A stretch of DNA of 64,000 nucleotides, taken from NCBI RefSeq assembly GCF_003254395.2, contig NC_037639.1, positions 9,476,501 through 9,540,500 of the forward strand. The letters run 5' to 3'. Under the pieces are notes generated by a model. It was given only the letters and a program-made list of their open reading frames with translations. It did no database searches and was not told the origin of the DNA. Shown in pieces: positions 37,098 through 51,434 of the stretch (positions within the stretch are counted from its first letter, which is position 1; each line of letters starts with the position of its first letter). Both the position numbers and the translations under genes were made by a program. The DNA is from Apis mellifera (Eukaryota; Arthropoda; Insecta; Hymenoptera; Apidae).

Positions 37098-37284
37098 CAA
37101 TTACTAGTTGTGCAATGTAAGTCGTGACCTAAAAAAGTGATATCTATAAATATATACATACATGTTAACATTGAATGCCTTGAATATTTTTATATATTGA
37201 AAAAAGAAAAGAAAAAAATGTAATGAGGCAATATTGATTTTTATTTTTCATAATGAACAATAATTGTTCACTTGCCTCTTTTTA

Positions 37285-37290
37285 AATAAA
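37285..37290 (+). terminator. AATAAA polyadenylation signal of Hr78
   Basis: A canonical AATAAA lies about 190 bases after the Hr78 stop codon, followed by T-rich sequence. It is the first clear signal downstream, though later ones are possible in this AT-rich DNA. Confidence 0.5.
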
Positions 37291-37299
37291 GCTGTTAAA

Positions 37300-39540
37300 A
37301 CTCAGGGTAGATGTATTTTAACTTGTTAATCAGATATAATATCTAGTTTACGATATTTTGATGTTTTACATTTTTTTTTTTATTTATTACAAATTCACTG
37401 CCTATTGTACAAAACTTTCCGTATTATATAAAATATTGGTAAAAAACATTAATATATTTGTAAAATTATATTATTATTACTATTACAATTAATATACAAT
37501 TATTTTTTCATCAAAATTATATTACTATAAAACAACAACAACATTATAATATTATATATTAGATCTTCGAAAAGTATTATTTGATCAAAGTGCAAAAAGA
37601 GAAAAGAATTTTAGCTTTGAATTTTCAAGTAAAAGTAAGTACCTGGAAAGTTTTGTATTGGCTTAATGTAAAAAAATATATGGGGCAATATATATTATAA
37701 TCTATAATTTATTATTATTAGAGAACATAGCCCTTAATCGAATTAGTAATCTTTTATTTTATCAATATAACATTTAATGTTAAATAAAGTATTATAATTA
37801 TTTTCATATGAAAATATAAAAATGTTATGTAAGAAAATTACTAAAAAATTTTTCATACATATATATTAAAATCTTGAAAGAAAATCAAAATGTTAGCTAT
37901 ATTATTTCTTTATAATTGCTGCATTTTCCGTCCGACTAAAAATTTAATGTTTTAGTAAAAGAGAACATAATTCAATATAAGTATTAGTACAAATATTTTG
38001 CGTTTCATTATAATTCTAATGATATCGTAATTTTATTAAGAATGAGTCGGCAAATGCACATATTTTACTTATTTTTTCTAGAAATTATTCATAAAAATTA
38101 ATATTAAACTTGTAGATTAATTTTATTATAAATTAAACAAAAAGAAAAATGCATTATAATTGAAAGAAAAATTATATTTGAATTTTCTTAAAAAATATAA
38201 ATCGTGCAATAGAACTAATTCGAGTAAAATATAAACGAAAAAATAATTGATAATTCTTTTTTATTATGAAAAATAAACAGAATTCTTTTATAAATTGAAT
38301 TTATGTTATATATTGAGTATTATTTACTTTAAAACAGACAATAAAAATATATTTTTTATGAAAAACAAAAATACTTATCAAGTTAAAAGAGATGAAGAAA
38401 TAAATATGAATGTTTACTTAACGAAATGTACATTTTATATCTTGCTGTTAATTTTATTCATTATAATATTAATATTATAATTATTATTACTATAGTAGTA
38501 ATAATATAATTATAATATTAAAAATAGATTATAAATACATTATTTGTATTGTACTTGAAAATTAAGAAATATTAAATTAATGGTAGTATTGTTAGATGAT
38601 AAGTTTGTATATTTAATGTTATCAATAACATGTAGAATATGGATATTTTTTTCGAGTTTTATTGTAACGAATCGTTAAATATTTTTAAACCATTCATAAT
38701 TGTTAATATTCATAAAAATGTTTTGCTGATGAAATGATTAATATTTCCTTAAACATTTTTATAATTAATATGTATATATAATATTTCTAGCAATGTAATA
38801 TTTAGTTAAATATAAGTATTTTCTCTAATTCGATAATCCAAAGATTAAACCGCAATACGTTTTTTTACAGATATTCCTGTAAATTATACTTGTTGATTAA
38901 AATCTGATATAATTTTTAGTAATTACCAATAGCATATTATATATTTTAATAAAAATAATAAATTTTTCATAAAATGGCACTATAGTGCACGTACCAATAA
39001 TGATGTTAGTAATAATTTAATTTTATATTATAAGTCATATTGATTGTAATACATGGAATTGTTATTTGTATATTATAAAAAGGTTCGTGTAACTCTGTTA
39101 CAACACATGTATAATAACAAATATTCCAATGACAAATTATAAATGAAAATTATCTTTTGGCATTCATATATATTTTGTGTGATACAATTTTTATTTAATA
39201 AAATACTTAATGGACAATATGATTAGAAATTATAAGATGAGAGAAACTTGTATATAAATATAAAATGTGCCTGTATGAAAAAAAAATATTTATATTAAAT
39301 ATAATTTTGTAATTATCTAAGTGATAAAAAAAAATGCAAGAGAGACCTGAAGATTGTTGCTCTTTCAGTTTTATTACATCGAAAAATTATGTATATACGT
39401 ATGTTTAACTGTAGCATAATGCAAAATAATCTAATCGAAAAAAAAAATAAATAATTGATAGCTTCAAGATTCGTTATTATTGATTTATTCCCAAAAATAA
39501 TTTAAAAAAATAAATTTTTGCAAAAACATATAAAAAACAT
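37300..39540. other. AT-rich intergenic DNA or long 3' UTR, no gene seen
   Basis: Very AT-rich sequence with many T-runs, A-runs and AATAAA-like words. Only trivial ORFs occur. It may include an extended Hr78 3' UTR. Confidence 0.7.
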
Positions 39541-39559
39541 AGAAGGGGTGCAAACTGAT

Positions 39560-39767
39560 GCAGGAACCCAATAAGTTTTAATATAGAGTCGTCCCTGTGC
39601 AGTGAGTCACATCCTAAGATTGCTTGTAGAGGCGCTTGCCGCCGTAGCCATTTTATCCATTAGTGTTTGTGAATTGGTTTCGTATGAAGTCAGAGTCATT
39701 GTATAGACTTGAGTTCGTATGAGACATTGAGTTCAGTAGTGGTTGGTCGAATGCACGGAAAGTACGG
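39560..39767 (+). promoter_or_regulatory. Probable promoter and untranslated first exon of MAPKAPK2
   Basis: A GC-richer island with stops in all frames contains a GCCGCCGTAGCCATTTTA segment resembling a YY1/Pho (GCCAT) site. A possible donor, TACGG|GTATGG, lies at 39768-39769. It sits 2.5 kb before the first MAPKAPK2 coding exon. Assignment is by position and composition. Confidence 0.4.
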
Positions 39768-40158
39768 GTATGGACGAGATTGTGTTTGGTTAAGTTTTCT
39801 ATTATTAAGTTTTTGAATAATCAGAAAAATCGGTTTCCAACGGCATCATCAAATAATTTAATACTCGTGATAAAACCGGCTATTGTACGATAGATATTCC
39901 TATCTTTAACTGTTTGGAACTTGTGTGACACACCTCCAAGGAACTTTTCTTTTTTTACGAAATACAAAAAAAAAGTATTCTAAATATTTGTGAACATTAT
40001 TTTTAATATTTTTGAATGACATATGAATTGTGGATCAATATTATAATGTATCGTAATAAAAACAATTCAGAAGAAATTATAATCAAGTGTTCTCATGACA
40101 GTGTGAAATAAAATGTTGTAATAGTGGTGTTCTTTTTTTAAAATATACGTTATTTCGT

Positions 40159-40196
40159 GGCGGGAAATTTATTTTTGAAGAAGCAGACGTCACCAG
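40159..40196 (+). promoter_or_regulatory. E2F-like and CRE-like sites before a donor, alternative MAPKAPK2 leader
   Basis: GGCGGGAAA (E2F-type core) at 40159-40167 is followed by AGACGTCACC and a consensus donor CAG|GTACGT (40197-40198). The segment may be a second untranslated exon or promoter. There is no direct evidence that it is transcribed. Confidence 0.3.
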
Positions 40197-42283
40197 GTAC
40201 GTTAAAGCAAGATTATTTTTATAACAGTGCAGGAGTTTCTTTTTTTTTTCTTTTTTCTGCATTTCAGTTTGTTTTATCTTTAATGATTTTGTTTGCATAT
40301 GTCATAATTAATACGATCACTATTTTAAATAATAAGCCAATGAATTTTAATAAGATATAAATGGCAAATTTGGCGATGTATATAAGTTTATGCAAATAGA
40401 TCTTCGACAAGTCACTTTGTGTTCTGTTTTTCTCTCATTGTGTTTCTGGCAACGAATCTTTGCAGTATAATTTGCGTAATAGAAATGCGATTCATCTCAT
40501 TAGACGCGTTGAGATACACCGCATCGTGTTTATTCCTTACATATATGCAAAATTGCTTTTTTATAATGCCTTTGTATTTGCACGCTTCTTTTCATCGGCA
40601 ATCATTTCATTATTGAGGATGAGTTTGATTAGTTTTTTTTATCTTCGGTTTTCAGCTGGCCTTCCTCTGTGCAATTATTCTTTGGATATCGAGTTTTGAG
40701 TTACGATTAGAAACAAATTCTTATTTTATTCGACGACTCGGAACTCGCACAGTTTATCCATAACTCACCACTACCGGCTGTATTACTCTGAAAATTCTTC
40801 GGAAGGCGATGCTTTCTATCTTCGTTCAACGATTCGATTAAAAATCTTTTGTTAAAAAGCTACACAAATGCCGAAATCGGCAACGAAGTGGACATTTTGG
40901 AGGTCTCTGTCATATTATATTTTATTTTTTCGATATTTATCTATATTTGAAAATTATTTAAATAATAATATCGATTCGTTATTGATAAATCAATCTTTTA
41001 ATTATATAATGATAAACATTATATATCATCATTGTTATACATTTTTGTTGATTGCAATCATAACAATTGCATATTGTTACTTAATCTCGTGCTGACTTAA
41101 AATTTGCACTTCTTTAATGAGTAATTCCGCCCAATTTTTTAACGATTGAATTTTAATACTTTTTGATTTTTTTTCATTTTTAATTTATCGAACAATCATT
41201 CCTTCCGTTTTTTTATTATATTTATCAATATCATTAAAACTATATTTGGCATACCCGATAATCAATTAATAATTAAAATGCAGCATTTGTATGCATTGAA
41301 TTATATACATATAATTTGTTGCAATCTACTAAATGATTGTATAATACATATATATAGTTTATAATATATGTATATATAATAGACATAATTGGCACAGTTT
41401 ATCTAATGTTTCTTAAAAACAAAGTAAATTAATTCAACAATTAACTAATATCTATAGTATATATAGATAAATACTTTTTTGATAATAATTTTTATGTTAA
41501 TTCTGTTTACGATAAATATTTTAATGCTTTTTTAATTTATATAATTTTATAAAATTATTAATAATATATAAATAATATTTAGAATAATTAAATATCATTA
41601 TTTTTCTATCATAATATAATAATATACACAGAGAATAACGTAAGAAATCTATTAGAAGAATTGTATTCTAATTAAATAATGATAGAATCAGTTTTAAATA
41701 AAAAAATTATAAAATTTATAATATATAATGTAATATAAAATATATAATTCTTTAATATTCTTTTATATATCGTGAATCATATCAAATAGAACTTCAGAAC
41801 GGATATAAACCATGTTCTGTCGGTAACTCTTAAAGATAAAATAGGCACCGATGCGAGCGATAAATTAGCTTTTTATTGGAGAATTTTTTTTTACCTACAT
41901 ATACTACATATGTCATTTACGTGACGTATTCACAAGTGTCAACACGAAATATGCTATTATTCTAAAGTTTCTCTTATTAACTCGTATCATTTAAATTGTA
42001 TTTTTCCATATTTCTCATGAAGTGCTTCAATTTTTTTCGTATATTTTTTATATTGTTGGTACAATTATGTTTTCTATGCATACATATAAAAAAAGACGAA
42101 TTTCTTTCCTATGGGATGAGAACGTAACTGACAATTGATTACCATTTTAGAAAGTGCAAGAGACCTGTTGGCGAAGAGAACGAAGAGAATAAGAAAGGAA
42201 AACGGAAACGAGCAGCGGAAACAGAAATCGTGGTATCGACAAAGGAAAAAGAGGTTTCGGCTGTGGAAACGAAACGGAAAACC

Positions 42284-45200
42284 ATGGAACACACGCTAAC
42301 AAGATGCGACACTCGTTTACCAAAAATCACACCAATTATTGATGACTATGAGATCAGTAATCACGTGCTCGGTCTTGGAATAAACGGAAAAGTTGTTCAA
42401 TGTTATGACAAAAATACCAGGGAAAAATATGCGCTCAAGGTGAGATAACAATTAACGATTCTTTGGCAGCATCAATCGTTTTTTTATCAATTTTCATTAA
42501 TTCTATGAAATTATCAGTATGCATGAATACAAGAAAATGAAATGTTAATAAAACATAATTTAATTTAATTATTTTAATTTCAATGAAATATAAATATGAA
42601 AATAATCACTTACAAAAAATGAAATAATGTTTTTCTCGATTTCTCTTGACATATTAAAACATGATGCAATAAAATTTGATCGGATTTTTAGCTTTTATTT
42701 CTTTCATTCTATGAAATCGATAGACTTAATTAAAATTTCATACACGAATAATAAAATATGTTCAATTATATGATTACAAAAACAATGATATACAATGACA
42801 TGTAGATAGAAGTTAGATTTATTAATTTTTGCATTACTTTTTGCAATATTATAATGCAATGTTATAATGCAATTAATAATATGATTTAACGAAACATAAT
42901 GATTTCAAGTATTTCAATTTATATAATTTATGCAATTTATATATAAATATATAAATATGTTTTATATTTTTAAATTTAACATGACACATCCGTCCTTAGT
43001 TATTTTTTGGAATATATAGAAGGATACTGTAAAGGAATCTGATGCCTTCGATGCAAAATGTACTTACTCTTAACGCGTTTAGAGAAATCTATCGATCAGA
43101 GATGTATCAATATCTAGCTAGCAGTGTTAAAGTATAATCATCGACTAACGATGTCCAAGCGAGTCCAGACCACGAGTCATCCTCTATTTATACTCGGTGA
43201 TTTCCCATTCGACGATTCCGACCATGCGGTGTATCGAAGTCTGTTTGTCTCTTATTTTTTTTTTTTTATATTACTTTGGAAAAATTTTACGGATTCTTAT
43301 GTTTTCATCTTTTCGCAGTTGGTTTCTTGAATCTTTATTCTTACACAATATTGAGAAACATAAAACATGAAATATCATTATAGTTTAAATTATTATAGAA
43401 TTAATGAATTAATCAATGAATAAGTTTAAAATTGTAATAATTTTATCTTTTTTTTTTATATTTGATAATGCAAATTATAAATAATGTAATTGTGTAAAAT
43501 TTTATTTATATTATAATATTGAAATTCTTTTCTTTCCTTCTTTCTTTTCTTCTTATAAATTATATTTATATTATTCATAATTTTTTATAAATTTATGTAT
43601 ATATTAATTTAACTTTTCTAAATTATATTTTTTCCTTTTTGTATATGAAAAAAAATATACATATATTTGTGAGTGAGGACATATATCTATATTATAAATA
43701 AGAATAATTTGATAAATTTCAATGAAAATATATCATTGTTTATATATTATTGATTTCTCATGCTTGCTTACAATAAAATTATTAATATAATTGAAGATAT
43801 TAATTTGTAATAATAATAATAAATCTAATCCAATAATAAATCTAATTCAAGGATTGATAATATCTTTCTTATCATAAATAGATTGTCAATTATTATCGCA
43901 AAATTAGATTTTTTTTCTTTCTTATGTAACTGTAAAGTATTATACGAAAATGATTCGTAATGGTATAAGAATGAGTCATTCTTGTCATTTCTTGTTAATC
44001 GTATATTAATTAATATACAGGTTATTTCCATATCGATCGAATGCGTACGCTTTATAATACAAATGAAATTAACGAGAAACATTTCATTGAAGAAAAAATT
44101 TTTGCAAAACAGTTGATTTTAAACGAATAATTTGCAAGCAAGGCAAAATTTAATTACAATTTATTATGTTTAATTATTAAAATCGAATGATTGGAAATGA
44201 GCCATATGTATATACTTATAAGTCAGCAAAACTTTAAATTACACGGCACAACCATAAAGAAATTGAAATCTGACAGCAAATGATAATTTTATCATTCGAT
44301 ACAATTCCGTTTCATGATTATCTCTTTATAATAATTTTCGAATTCATTCAACACAATTTTAATATATTAATATATTAAATAATATATAACATATAAATTA
44401 TTCTGCATTTTTGCTTAATTACTGGTAAAAGTTAATGATAATTTTTATAGAATATTATAAAAAAAATTGTTCTAAAAAATAATGTTTTAAGAAATTATAT
44501 TTCTTTAAATTAATTTTATACAATTATTAAAAAAAAAGTCAATATTTGAAAGATCGTAACAAAGACTAATACATAATCTAATCTTGTTATGAATTATTTG
44601 ATTATCTTTTTTTCTCGAGAACAAATTGTATCGTTGTCATCACTGTTTTATATTTCTTTGTCTTGACAAGACGTAGCATTCCAAGAATACTTGAATTTTT
44701 ATACCTTGAGTTCTGTGCAAAGGAATGGTTTGTATATTTCTGCGATTCGTCAGTAGAATCTTAATAATAAGAAGTTAGTGAAATACCGATTTCTTTTCGT
44801 AAAAAAATTTCTTTGAAATTTTCTTTTGAAAAGAAAGAAAAACAAGAAAGAATTCTCTACTGTAAATTCATGATTAAAAAACATTATATGAAGAAAATAA
44901 TATAATAATTATTTTAAATTAATTATATTATATAATTAAAATATATAATTTGTGCATAATGAGAGAAGAGTAAAAAACAAAATAATTGTAAATTTTCGTA
45001 CACGTCCATGGCAGAAATGGATTAGTTTATATTATGCATTTCTTTTTCCGCATAAAATATCTTGATTTAAATTGAATATAATCTGATCGCAGTTTATTAA
45101 CGATAACTTCAGTATTTAATTTATATGCTTGCTATTTGTTATCATAATATAACATTTTATTTTGTGCTAACGCTAATCATATTATCACAAAACGCTGCTT

Positions 45201-48024
45201 GGAGTACATAACCATGCATTTTCATTTAAGAAGCACGACGAACAATCGTGAAAAATCATGTAAATTGAACCTTGTTAGCTATTGCATTGTGTGAAATTGT
45301 TTAAAATGTTCACTTATTTGCAAAACAACAGATTTGTCAGATTTTTTTAAGATTTTAAATTTGAAATGAAAAAGTTGAAAATTTGTAAATTAAAAAATAA
45401 AAAATAAAAATTTTATGGATTTAAAAAATTTTCACATAAACTTATTTATTGGATAGCAATTTTTATGTACTGAAAATAAATATATCTTCTTATGTAATGA
45501 ATTTTCACAATTTCATATATGTGAAAATTATCTTTTTCAACTTTTCAAACGCTTTTTTTCGTAATTATTTCCATTTGAAATCGGTTTAAATTTTTGCATC
45601 GAATCTATTTTAATTGTATTTGAATATTTTTTAGGATGTTCAATATATTGATCTAAAAATTAATCATATTTAATCATATTTTTTTTCTTTCTACTTTTAC
45701 TTTATATTTATCATAATAAATTTAATATTCTTATATATTAAAGTATATAATTATAAGATATTAGATCTTTTGATTTGTATTTCATTTATGATTATTAAAT
45801 AATATAAATATTGTAAATAATTTATATAAAGATAAAACAAAAATTATAAATTAAGATTAAAGAAAGAGATTATTGAAAAATATATTATTCAAATATTCAG
45901 TTCTAATATATTTGATTAAAGTTACTGAAATAAAAAACATTTGAACTTAATAGCAATTTTAGTGTATTAAATAATCTTTTTATTGCCAATTCTTGATATA
46001 TATTCTTGATAAATAAGTTTGAATGACATTATATTTAATTGTATTTTTGAATTTAATAAAAATTAAAATCAATTTCAACAAATTATAATTAGAATATTTT
46101 AAATATTATAATTCATCGATTATGTTCTATGATATCTCAAGAATGTTAGGTTGCAAAGCACTATAAAATGTAATACGTTTTATCGATTTAACGGCGACGT
46201 CAGCTGTTTTTAGGTCATTCACCAGAACGTTTTAAAGCGGATGTACAGGATTCTTATGAACGCTTTTCAAAGAGATATTTAAAATTCATAGGTTCGCATA
46301 TTCTTGTTGTCTAAAAATTGAATAACATTTATTTAATATTGCAAGTCATATATCAATTTTAATGTTTATTCATTTTTATCTAACTTATATTATCTCGTTT
46401 CATTTAAGCTTTAATATTAATTCTATAATCTCAGAAAATTCCTATAAGCTATATAATATAATTATTATATATGAAATTGTTAATATTGAATATTGATAAA
46501 TATTACATTTTATATTTATAGGTACTATATGACTGTGTAAAAGCACGAAGAGAAGTTGAATTACATTGGAGAGCATCAAATTGCAAGCATATAGTACAAG
46601 TCAAAGATGTGTATGAAAATACATATAGTGGAAATAAATGTTTATTAGTTGTTATGGAATGGTAAGTATAGAGAATTTAAATATTTGAGTTGAATAATTT
46701 TATTATATAAATTATGAATATTAATTGAATGATATTAATTAGGAAAATTAAACATAAATTTAAAATATTTTTAGTATGGAAGGAGGGGAATTGTTTGAAA
46801 GAATACAAGATAGACAAGATGGTGCTTTCACAGAAAGAGGTGAAATATAATAATAAAATAAACTAATATATTATTCGTGTATTTGGTAAAAATAATAAAT
46901 ATTCTAAAATTATATGCAATTTTTGTACAGAAGCTGCACAAATAATGTATGAAATTTGTGTTGCTGTAAAGCATCTACATGACATGAATATTGCACATAG
47001 GGATCTTAAACCAGAAAATTTATTGTATTCTAAACCTGGTAAATAAAAACAAATAAATAAAAAAAAATAAATTATATAAAAAAGATTTTAACAAATAATA
47101 TTTATTAATATAAATTTATTAACATGTTGTATATTTTGTTTTTAGATAGTACTGGAATATTAAAACTTACTGATTTTGGTTTTGCAAAAGAAACACATTT
47201 GAAAGATACATTACAAACTCCATGTTACACACCATATTATGTTGGTAAGTTATTTTTAAAATTATAATATTTTTTACAAATTAAATTTTATAAGTATATG
47301 TAAATAATAAAACAAAATTATTATAGCTCCTGAAGTTTTGGGACCAGAAAAATATGATAAAAGTTGTGATATATGGTCACTTGGAGTTATTATGTATATA
47401 CTGTAAGTTTTATATTTAATTGTTAAAGAATAAAAATTTTAAAAATTTATAATGCTTATATTATGTGTTTTATATAATTTTAGATTATGTGGTTTTCCAC
47501 CTTTCTACAGTAATCATGGTCTAGCAATTTCGCCAGGAATGAAAAAAAGAATTCGATTAGGTCAATATGATTTTCCAGCTCCTGAATGGTCTAATGTGAG
47601 CACAGAAGCAAAAAATCTTATTAAAGGTATGCTATGTACAGATCCAGCTCAAAGACTTCAAATTGATGAAGTTATGCGCAATAAATGGATTGCTGTAAGT
47701 ATTATGTTTTTATCATTGTATATTTGTACAATATATATATTGTATAATGATAAATATATATTATTGTTTATTTTTTATGTGTAGCAATATACGGAAGTAC
47801 CTCCTACACCTTTACATACTGGTCGTGTACTTCGAGAAGGTGAAGAACTTTGGCCAGAAGTTCAAGAAGAAATGACACGGTCTTTAGCTACGATGCGTGT
47901 AGACTACGATACAGCAAATTTAAAACAATTAGATCATACGAATAATGCGTTATTAAACAAACGCAGACGAGCGAAACAGTCGAATGCCGTACCACCGACT
48001 GCTAATCCTACGCCAGCATCCTAG
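42284..48024 (+). CDS. MAPK-Ak2: MAP kinase-activated protein kinase 2 (MK2/3 type), 8 coding exons
   Basis: A Ser/Thr kinase activated by p38 MAPK in stress signalling; it acts on small heat-shock and RNA-binding proteins. Exons: 42284-42439, 46522-46661, 46775-46839, 46931-47038, 47146-47244, 47327-47402, 47484-47694 and 47785-48024 (1095 bases, 364 residues). Motifs: LGLGINGKV (glycine loop), YALK (Lys52), ECMEGGELFERI, HRDLKPEN (Asp145), DFGFAKE (Asp166) and activation loop [19 protein letters not shown] with the p38 site Thr181-Pro. The regulatory tail has VPPTPLHTGRVL (second Thr-Pro, Thr293), the EEM-SLATMRVDY helix and LLNKRRRAK (341-349), which serves as basic NLS and p38 docking motif. 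The ATG sits in a strong AAAACCATGG context. An in-frame open stretch of 44 codons precedes it in the same exon. The 4 kb first coding intron has no recognised gene. Confidence 0.95.
42440..46521 (+). other. MAPKAPK2 intron of 4.1 kb
   Basis: AT-rich intron between the ATP-loop exon and the next kinase exon. Slightly GC-richer islands at about 43015-43330 and 46170-46290 (with a GACGTCAGCTG word) could hold regulatory sites. No coding exon was recognised. Confidence 0.8.
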
Positions 48025-48265
48025 GAAGACCTAATAAGAGCTAATTAACGCTGGTATGTTTTTTTACGAAGATGTATAAGGTATAATATAATTACTATGA
48101 GAATTGTTTTTTGACATTTATATAATGAAAAATATTGAAGATTGCAATGCAAAATAATCTTGAAAAAAGTTATATACACTAAAATATTAGACATTGTATT
48201 CAAAGTTGCATTCTAGCCATTTTAAAAAATAATACGAATTCCACTATACTGACTCTACAAATAAC

Positions 48266-48271
48266 AATAAA
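48266..48271 (+). terminator. AATAAA polyadenylation signal of MAPKAPK2
   Basis: A canonical signal about 240 bases after the stop codon, with a second AATAAA-like word a few bases later. Confidence 0.5.
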
Positions 48272-48299
48272 TTGCATAAATAAATACTATTACATATTT

Positions 48300-51200
48300 A
48301 TCTATGATTCTAGAAAACATTTTTAAAATGTTAATTAGTTATAATTGTTAAATTACAAAAGCATAATTACTGTTACAAAGAAAACGACGTATAAAAAATA
48401 TTTTCTCTTATGATGCATTTTTCATTTTAAATAGCAACGTGATACAAATTTAAACATTTGATAACATAGAAATATAAAATAAATATAAAAATCAATTAAT
48501 AAGGTATAAATAAATAATATATTTAATCATAATTAATTAAAATTTATATTTATTGATGAAACGTTTATATGAAAATCGTTTTGTCATTAGTAGTTATATA
48601 TATAATAAATTCATATTGAAAAGAAATAAATATAAAAAAATATTTTTCATTTTTAAATAAAATTTTAGACTTCATAATGAAGCTTGGTTATCTAATATGA
48701 AAAACATCACTTTTTAACAGCTTCTTATTGATTTACTTAAATTATAATTTATAAGTTAAAAAATTTTAATATGTATAGTGGTATTTTCTATATTATTTTT
48801 AAATTATTAAATTACTTATTTATCATATATAAAGAAAAAATATTTTGCATCATATAAGTTTTAATGACGCGTTTTTGAGTTTCTATCTTTGTACAGTTAA
48901 AAATCATATAAACTATAAAAATAATGTTCAACTAAAAAATAATGGGAAAAACGTGTTATGTATTTTAGTGATATTTTGACTGAGGCTGAATACATGTAAG
49001 AATCTTTATAACTGTTGCAAGGTGCTAAGATATTGCCCTATTATTTTTTAGATATTAAAATAGATGCTAAAATATCATTTCCTAATTTTTTAAATAAATA
49101 CAATTTATAATAAAATGAATTTTAGAAATAAAGATGTACACATTGCATAATAAATGTAGTAATTATATTTTTTTTAGATATATTATAAAGTAAAAATAGA
49201 AATGAATTTAGATAAAAAATGCCTTAATCAATATGTGAGGTCAATTTTTAGTTTAGTATTCAATTAGTGTGATTAAATACAGATTTAGACAACATATAAT
49301 TCGAGAGGTGATCAAATCTCATAAATCATTATTTCTTCTAAAATGACGAATATGAATGTAAATATTATATACGAAGTATTTTTAATAAGATACTTGTAAT
49401 TGAAGTCATGGTTATTCATATTATGATTCTATAAATAAGTATTAAAAAGATTTAATAGTTGAAAATAGATCTTATGACTGATAAAATGATAAAATTAGGT
49501 CTTAATAATTAGGTCTTAATTGTTTCCATAATTCTATTCTATGTATCATTAAGATTTTTCAAAAGTAATAAAATTTATTATTAACTAATGTATCAATTTT
49601 AGAATCGTGGAAACAAAACTTTTTTGAAATAAATATGTGATGGTTCAGCTCCTAAATTTTATTAAAAATAATAACTTTGAGGATAAGTAATTTTTTATTG
49701 TTAAAAAATATTAATTTATCAATATTTTTGCAAACTTAAAATATTACTAATTCTGTAAAATATTTTTTAATTTTTCATATAAAAAATTATTGTATTGTAG
49801 CACTTTATATATAACATTGATAGTACAAGTTTATGAATATTATTAGAAAATATATGAAAAAAATATAAAAATTAATTTTTATTTGAGCTGAACTAAAATA
49901 TTAAAATATTTTTGTAATGGATGTTAATTTGCACTGCATTTATAAAACTTGACAATAAATAGAAAAAATATCATTAATTACTTAAAATCGGTTAATTATT
50001 TAATTATAATTCTATTATTATTAATCACCATTCTTGACATTTCTGAAACATATTATTTCACTAATATAATTATTGTAAAAGTTTCGAAAACTATAACAAA
50101 ACAAAAATATATATATATAATTACTATTAATATCAAAATTTTAATTCCTTTATCACTTATTTTCTATCTATAATATAATTATAAGAAAAATTTATCTAAT
50201 TTTTAGATCATACATTATATATTACATTTATAATATTTATTATATTTAGATTTATTATTTAATTAGTGCACTTATATTTTTTTATATTATATTTTTAAGT
50301 ATATTTAAAATATTTTATATAATTGTAAAAAAAATTAATATTATTTATAGAATTTATCATCATTAAAGTTCAAGACTAAGTTCCAAAATATATAAATATA
50401 TATTTACACATATACAATATAAATAACTTACTTAAGCTATCTATAATTAAAATAAATCTTATACAATCATTTATTACAACTAATTATTTGAATTATACTA
50501 CTATATTTCATACATTATTCAATAAAAAATGACTACAAGCAAATTTTTTATAGCAATAGAAATATTTTTTAAATTATTCAATTTACGAAAATAAATAAAA
50601 GCTAAAATGGAAATCGCGTAATTAACAAATATTTGAATCTTATTTCTTAAATTATTATTAACTATAACTTTTAGTAATATTTCAAAATTTAAAATGAGTA
50701 ATTTATAAGTAAATATTTTACAAATTTTATATGACAATATATCACATGTGAAAAATAATTTTATTCTTATTGTATGATGAATAATAATGTTTTCATTTCG
50801 AATTTAATTAAGTAATAAATTTATTTTACTAAATTATGTCATTAATATTTCTTAAAGATATTATCAATATTAATATTTTCCTATAATTATAAATGAAAAT
50901 GAGATACGCATATGTAAAAAATTTTTTGTATGATTATATTTTTTTGTAAAAGGAATATTTACTTATCATAATATTATATTGTTATTATATACTTGTAATA
51001 CGAAATAATACATTTTCATAACAAATACTTTGTAGTATTTGTAGAGTTTCTATACTTTTATAATGTTTAAAAATTGATGTACTAGTTTTACTTGAATTTA
51101 TTACTTTTATTTAAAAGCATTTATTTTTTTATGTAACTTACAAAACCAAACATTGTATATTCATCTTTTATATATTAATCTCATGTATACATTGTATACT

Positions 51201-51400
51201 TATACATTTAAAAGAATATTACACACAATTGCCTTTGCACACCAAATTATAACAGTTTATACACAAACTACATTTCAACTGTATAACATTAAATGCTACA
51301 TTACACATGATTTTTATTATTAAATTCGGACAATATTCTTGCGATGTAAGTATAAATTTATTAGCAAGGCATAAAAGTAAAAGTACGCTAAATTATAACA
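48300..51400. other. AT-rich intergenic DNA between convergent genes, no gene seen
   Basis: MAPKAPK2 (plus) and EDC3 (minus) converge on this stretch. It is extremely AT-rich and holds only trivial AT-codon ORFs. It may include the 3' UTRs of both genes; TTTATT (minus-strand AATAAA) lies at about 51404-51409, just beyond the EDC3 stop. Confidence 0.7.
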
Positions 51401-51434
51401 TTTTATTAGAAGCATGATCTTTTTTATAAATTTG

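Noticed and set aside
42284..48024. Assignment of the second kinase to MAPKAPK5 or CaMK
   Set aside because: [24 protein letters not shown] and the LATMRVDY tail with an LL-KRRRAK docking motif are MK2/MK3 signatures.
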